This document shows, piece by piece, positions 41,176 to 45,219 of a stretch of 45,219 bases of DNA (position 1 is its first letter; each line of letters opens with the position of its first letter). The DNA comes from Winogradskyella sp. Its GTDB lineage: Bacteria; Bacteroidota; Bacteroidia; Flavobacteriales; Flavobacteriaceae. The position numbers were made by a program, and so were the translations under genes. The DNA lies in the NCBI RefSeq assembly GCF_025210595.1, contig NZ_JAOARH010000064.1:1-45219 (forward strand). Direction: 5' to 3'. The notes below the pieces were generated by a model. It worked only from the letters and a program-made list of their open reading frames with translations. It ran no database searches and was not told the DNA's origin.

Positions 41176-43236
41176 TTAGAAAGCTTTGGGTATGGCTACA
41201 GAAAGTACAGTGCCTTTATTAGTCTGAGATTCTATAGTTAATTTTGCATTAATTTTATCCGCTCTTTCTTTCATATTCTTTAGCCCAATTCCATTAGATA
41301 TATTAGAGCTTGACATACCAATACCATCATCTATAAGTTCTACAATAATATCTGTTTCGTTTTGTACCATACGTACAACAACATTATTTGCTTTAGCATG
41401 TTTTTGGATATTATGAAAGCCTTCTTGAAGCATACGGTACACTTCAATCTTTGTGGTATTAGATACGGTTTTCCAATCAATAAGCTCATCAAAATATAAT
41501 TTGAGTTTTAAATTAGAATGCCCAGCTATATTTTCAAACAAACCCGATACCATTTTTGTGAAATTAACTTGATCTGAAAATAAATCTTGACTTAGATTGT
41601 GAGAAATAGCTCTGATTTCTTTTTCAACCTCTTGTAGACTTTTTATATATGGCAAGCATTTTTCTACTGTTTCATTATCTCGCTTTTTATTGAGCACAAA
41701 CAAATTAAGACGAATACCTGAAAGCTTACCCAAAACACCATCGTGCAGTTCTTGAGATATACGTTTTTTCTCTATGTGTTTGCCTTGCTCTATCTTAAAC
41801 TGTTCATCTAACATAAGACTATAAATAGTCTCGTTAGCCTCCAACTCTTTTTGTGCTAACTTTAACTCCTTGTTTTTTAATTTTCTATTACGATTTATAT
41901 AGACCATAACCAGAGCAAAAGCAAAAAGTGAGCTTATAGCTAATGCACTCCAAAAACGTGTATTGGCTTTGTCTCTTTCATCTTCTGCAAATTGTTTTTC
42001 TTTTTTAATATTCTCGGTATTAAAAGCTATTAATGCAAACTTTTCTTGTTGTTGGCGATTGTTTTTTGCAACACTGTCTTGAGTAGACAAGTAAGTTTCG
42101 TACCAATATGGTTTTTTACTAGTATCATCTGTTTGTGCCATAAGGTGTAATGCCTTTAGCTCTTGGTCTAACTCACTTTCTTCTTTAGACGACAAATAGG
42201 CTTTTTTTGCAAAATAAAATGATGAATCTATTTTATTAATATCTTTATAATAGTTTGCTAATAATAACTCTGCATTACCTCTACTCTTTGAGTTAATACT
42301 GTCGTGCACCTCTAAAGCTCTTTTAAACAACGGCATTATATCTGTTTTACCCAACTTATGTAAATTATAAGCTCTATTTTCTAATAAATACGCATAATTA
42401 ATAGGATACTGTTTGGACAATACATTAATATCATCCGCTTCTTTAAAGTACTCTTCTGCCTCTTTATGGTAACCTTGTAACATCATGGTTACACCGATAT
42501 TTATTAAAGACTGAGATTTTAATCGTAACCGATATGATTGTTGTTTATTATTAAATTGCTCTGTAGCTTTTAAGGCCTTTTCATGGTAATCTAAAGCAAG
42601 ACTAAGTTTGTTGGTCTGCATAAACAATCTACCTAAGGTATTATAAACACCATATTTGGCTGCATAATTACTATCTTTTTCTACAACTTTTAAAGCTTCA
42701 ACCGCATACTGTTCGCTCTTATCATAGTCTTTTACCGTTTTTAAAATTAATGATAAATTAGAAAGCGCTCTCTTTTGAGTATTTTTATCTTTAGTTATTG
42801 GGTAAAACGTAGTAGCTTTATAATTGTAATAAAAAGCACTATCCATCATATTTCGGTTTAAATAATTATGTCCAATATACATACAGCTACGAGCAATAAT
42901 ATTGGTATCCTTAACTTTTAAAGCTAGTTTATAAGCTTTGACAACACTATTATATTCTCCTTTTAAATCATTAATGACATAATACCTGCTAGCAACTCTT
43001 AAGTAGCATTTTCTCTTAGTAGAATCGTTCGCTCTTTGGCCTAAATAGTCTTCTATATTCTTTATCGCTTCTTTTCTAGTTTTTATAGAAATATCATTAT
43101 TGTAAGCAGCATTAAATAAAGAATCCACTCTTTTTGGCAAGAGTGGTTCTTTGCTAGGTCTTTGACTTTGACCTTTTTTACAAGACAAAAGCATCAAGAC
43201 TATCATACTTACTATTAAAAATAACGTTCTTTTCAT
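41176..43236 (-). CDS. TPR sensor histidine kinase (HisKA_3 type)
   Basis: The 686-residue protein has an N-terminal lipobox-like signal (LIVSMIVLMLLSCKKG, Cys19), about 350 residues of TPR repeats (NTLGRLFMQTNKLSLALDYH, INIGVTMMLQGYHKEAEEYF), and one membrane helix (about 429-448). A coiled coil leads into a HisKA_3 dimerisation domain with the phospho-His in RISQELHDGVLGKLSGIRL (about residue 497). The ATPase domain follows (LIDDGIGMSS, GIGLKNMKERADKINA). It pairs with the LuxR-type regulator downstream. A lipidated kinase would be tethered on both sides of the periplasmic domain, which is unusual; alternatively the N-terminus is an uncleaved helix. Confidence 0.92.
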   Translation of the reverse strand: MKRTLFLIVSMIVLMLLSCKKGQSQRPSKEPLLPKRVDSLFNAAYNNDISIKTRKEAIKNIEDYLGQRANDSTKRKCYLRVASRYYVINDLKGEYNSVVKAYKLALKVKDTNIIARSCMYIGHNYLNRNMMDSAFYYNYKATTFYPITKDKNTQKRALSNLSLILKTVKDYDKSEQYAVEALKVVEKDSNYAAKYGVYNTLGRLFMQTNKLSLALDYHEKALKATEQFNNKQQSYRLRLKSQSLINIGVTMMLQGYHKEAEEYFKEADDINVLSKQYPINYAYLLENRAYNLHKLGKTDIMPLFKRALEVHDSINSKSRGNAELLLANYYKDINKIDSSFYFAKKAYLSSKEESELDQELKALHLMAQTDDTSKKPYWYETYLSTQDSVAKNNRQQQEKFALIAFNTENIKKEKQFAEDERDKANTRFWSALAISSLFAFALVMVYINRNRKLKNKELKLAQKELEANETIYSLMLDEQFKIEQGKHIEKKRISQELHDGVLGKLSGIRLNLFVLNKKRDNETVEKCLPYIKSLQEVEKEIRAISHNLSQDLFSDQVNFTKMVSGLFENIAGHSNLKLKLYFDELIDWKTVSNTTKIEVYRMLQEGFHNIQKHAKANNVVVRMVQNETDIIVELIDDGIGMSSSNISNGIGLKNMKERADKINAKLTIESQTNKGTVLSVAIPKAF

Positions 43237-43273
43237 GTTCTAAATATAGAAAAAAAGAGATGTGTTTATATAA

Positions 43274-43456
43274 TTAATCTTCTCCTGGTTCACTTTCTTC
43301 TCCACCCGTATCAAGATCTGTCTCACTAGTTGTGTCTTCGTTATAGATGTCCTCAATTTCGTTAAGATTATTGTCATCGTTTTGTAATTCTTCAGCGGTA
43401 CATGAGCATAAAAATACTCCCAGAGCTAATGCTCCTATAATTAGTTTGGTTTTCAT
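43274..43456 (-). CDS. Small acidic lipoprotein, 60 aa
   Basis: The 60-residue precursor has a lipoprotein signal (KLIIGALALGVFLCSCTAEE, lipobox LCSC). The 40-residue mature part is almost all Asp, Glu, Asn, Ser and Thr (NLNEIEDIYNEDTTSETDLD). It ends 37 bases before the kinase gene on the same strand, so it may share the transcript and be linked to sensing at the envelope. Acidic residues could bind cations. No family was recognised. Confidence 0.7.
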   Translation of the reverse strand: MKTKLIIGALALGVFLCSCTAEELQNDDNNLNEIEDIYNEDTTSETDLDTGGEESEPGED

Positions 43457-43604
43457 TTTGTTTTTGGATTATTAAATTTTTACTGTTTTTTAAAATCCGA
43501 ATGCATTCAAAATTCTACCGTAAAACTAAGGTGCGTTTGCAAGTGCTCTTTATGGTTTCTCCATACAAAATGTTAAATTAAAACATTGATTTCCAAAGTA
43601 TTAA

Positions 43605-43643
43605 ACAAAAAAACCACAACAATATTTTCACACTGTTGTGGTC
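43605..43643 (-). terminator. Terminator after the 387-residue protein gene
   Basis: ACCACAACA (43613-43621) pairs with TGTTGTGGT (43634-43642). On the minus strand seven T follow. Confidence 0.85.
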
Positions 43644-43676
43644 TTATAAATAAGTACTTAAACTATCACTAACTAT

Positions 43677-44840
43677 TTATTCATACTCATTAATACCGTA
43701 TAGGATTTCTTTCATTTTACTACCATTTATTTCAACAGGTCTATAGGCTGTATTAAACTTTTCTATGGTAATGGTTATATTTTCTTTTAACTTAGCATAT
43801 TCTGGTGGTATTTTGGTAGCACATTGCTGCTCATTCTCATAACTGTTTAGCATAATTCTAAACTTTTCATAGAACTTAGTACCTTGGTCTATGTGTGCGT
43901 TATAAACCGCAATAAAATTGAGTAGCCTATCAATTGAAAACTCCAAATTTATTCTCATTTTATGAGCTTTATACTTTAATGACTCATCATTTGCAAACTT
44001 TGTGAGTTCATCCATAAATGCATTTAATTTTTCCTTTACTGTATCCCAGTCATCGCTATTACGACACTCTTTTAGTGCTGTTTTGTAGCTTATTGGTTTT
44101 GCAAAGTCGGCAAACAACTGCTCTAGTTCCTTTAAAATTCCGTCATTACTTTTTTGCAAAAAAGCTGTTTCAAAATAAATGGTATTAAGATCATTGTGCA
44201 TACGTAAGGTAAAGTCTAGAATACACTCAACATCCTTGAGATCAGCTTCCTTTTTTGCTCTAGATGTATTGTCATTAGAAAAAAGTGACACAAATGAATG
44301 CACTACAGATGTGTAAATATTATTACCAAGTATTGACGTAAGGTTAAAACCTGTCTTTTTATTTTGCTTACTACTTAAATCACCTTTTAACTCTAAAAAT
44401 TCCGGGTAATGGTTAGGGTTACTAAGATTATTAATTTCATTAAATGTTGCTACTGAAGCAAAATGATGGTCTAATGAGAGTGATTTTTCATATAATATTT
44501 TAATAATTTGCAAACCTTTAATATACCTTATCTTACTAAGGTCTGTTGCCTCCATTCTGTAATTGTAGCTTAATTGATCTTCTAGCTTTTTTGCTTCTAT
44601 CAATAACCTCAATTGTTCCTCACTATCATTGGTATTCCATAATCTACTTTTATTTTTTTGTAATCTTTTTAACAATGGTGTATTTAGCTTTTCATAACTA
44701 AATTTTATTTCTTTAATCTCATCTACCCATTGCGTCAATACAATATCGATATCTTTATTGGGGTTATTACCACAATAGCCAAAAAGACCATAACATAACC
44801 CTACTACAAACAATACTTTTTGTAACATACCTAACCTCAT
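43677..44840 (-). CDS. Exported helical protein of unknown function, 387 aa
   Basis: The precursor has a signal-like start (LQKVLFVVGLCYGLFGYCG) without a proper lipobox. The rest is predicted helical and charged, with possible coiled-coil stretches (WVDEIKEIKFSYEKLNTPLL, KELEQLFADFAKPISYKTAL, LKENITITIEKFNTAYRPVE) and a less helical Ser/Asn-rich middle (about 165-190). No domain was recognised. It lies 45 bases after the gene cut by the window end, on the same strand, and a terminator follows it, so these two form the end of an operon whose start is outside the window. Confidence 0.75.
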   Translation of the reverse strand: MRLGMLQKVLFVVGLCYGLFGYCGNNPNKDIDIVLTQWVDEIKEIKFSYEKLNTPLLKRLQKNKSRLWNTNDSEEQLRLLIEAKKLEDQLSYNYRMEATDLSKIRYIKGLQIIKILYEKSLSLDHHFASVATFNEINNLSNPNHYPEFLELKGDLSSKQNKKTGFNLTSILGNNIYTSVVHSFVSLFSNDNTSRAKKEADLKDVECILDFTLRMHNDLNTIYFETAFLQKSNDGILKELEQLFADFAKPISYKTALKECRNSDDWDTVKEKLNAFMDELTKFANDESLKYKAHKMRINLEFSIDRLLNFIAVYNAHIDQGTKFYEKFRIMLNSYENEQQCATKIPPEYAKLKENITITIEKFNTAYRPVEINGSKMKEILYGINEYE

Positions 44841-44885
44841 CTTTCTTTGATTTTAAACAAGGACTACCTTAGCACAACCTTTTAG

Positions 44886-45219
44886 TTATTTCATTTCTAT
44901 TTCAAATGTAATTTCAATAACATCTTTAGTAATAATCATAGGACATTCTCCAGCTATAATACTAGCATCTTCTTTTATTCCTAAGGCATTACTAATCTCT
45001 CTATTTAAAGGAAATGATTCTGGCATAAGAAAAATATCTTCTCCTTCCTCAGCTATTTCCTTTCCTAATATCGTAATCTCTTCCCTTAAAGTGAGCTTAT
45101 CTCTATAAACTATAAAAACAAGTTTATTACTTTCAATTTTCAGGAATGAATTACCTTCCAACATTGGCTCAATCTTACACATACCATTAGTACCAACACA
45201 ACGATGACCTGACCAATCT
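44886..45219 (-). CDS. Partial gene of unknown function, cut by the window end
   Basis: An internal ATG at 45182 would give 98 residues, but the frame stays open to the window edge. The extra codons read DWSGHRCVGTNG before MCKIEPMLEG, so the true start is outside. The visible part has Cys in HRCVGTNGMCKIE and a later GECPMIITKDVIEITFEI; the sequence between them is mixed (REEITILGKEIAEEGEDIFL). No signal or motif can be judged. It is the first visible gene of an operon with the 387-residue protein. Confidence 0.6.
   Translation of the reverse strand, partial: DWSGHRCVGTNGMCKIEPMLEGNSFLKIESNKLVFIVYRDKLTLREEITILGKEIAEEGEDIFLMPESFPLNREISNALGIKEDASIIAGECPMIITKDVIEITFEIEMK

Noticed and set aside
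1-45219. CRISPR array, rRNA, transposase, integrase or replication origin
   Set aside because: I looked for regularly spaced repeats, IS-type inverted ends with an enzyme gene, and rRNA-like sequence. None was found apart from the 73-bp repeat pair and the REP-like element.

Overview
The window is a low-GC chromosomal segment of a member of the Flavobacteriaceae (Bacteroidota). Three things point there. Many promoters carry the Bacteroidota -7 element (TAnnTTTG, often followed by C). There is a type IX secretion substrate with a gliding-type C-terminal sorting domain. Several gene families are typical of the group: an SDR-type threonine dehydrogenase, a TonB receptor with an N-terminal carboxypeptidase-like domain, and a CzcA pump fused to a TolC domain. 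No rRNA, CRISPR array, transposase or integrase was seen. One tRNA (Asn, GTT) is present.

Layout. 0-4.3 kb: a WYL-domain regulator, ferritin, a Lys/Cys-rich small protein, and an AraC-family regulator. The AraC gene is followed by two units, a 51-residue His/Cys-rich peptide and an AhpD-like protein plus cupredoxin-like protein. Each unit is preceded by the same two-part operator at identical spacing. 4.3-9.5 kb: a short SSB, then an accessory-looking stretch (lipoprotein, GNAT acetyltransferase, propeller lipoprotein, LptA-like protein), then DinB-like, zinc-ribbon and CBS-domain genes. 9.6-17.6 kb: mostly housekeeping genes (YeeZ-like SDR, TPR protein, M13 peptidase, threonine dehydrogenase, tRNA-Asn, RseP, SCO).

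17.6-30.1 kb is a metal-homeostasis block. feoA-feoB and a FeoB-associated Cys-rich membrane peptide import Fe(II). A His-rich exported protein, a CzcA-TolC fusion and a CzcB-type adaptor form an efflux system whose signature resembles divalent-cation pumps rather than Cu/Ag pumps. A DtxR/MntR-type regulator with a GufA-type ZIP transporter is transcribed divergently from a TonB receptor, with palindromes in the shared promoter region.

30-37 kb: a TerB/J-domain protein, bacilliredoxin, plsC-HD phosphohydrolase, a type IX-secreted PKD protein and a radical SAM protein. The secreted-protein gene sits between two 73-bp direct repeats. Both copies span the end of the HD gene and the last bases of the radical SAM gene, so the segment looks inserted into an ancestral tail-to-tail junction.

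37-45.2 kb, all on the minus strand: a TlpA-like protein lacking the second active-site Cys, an exported protein, two tiny two-helix membrane proteins, and an exported 255-residue protein whose C-terminal 50 residues are a Gly-zipper resembling class II bacteriocins. A TPR histidine kinase/LuxR-type regulator pair, an acidic mini-lipoprotein, an unrecognised helical exported protein and a gene cut by the window end follow.

The best candidates for something undescribed are the Gly-zipper protein with its small membrane partners, the AraC operon pair with its duplicated operator, and the repeat-flanked type IX secretion gene.
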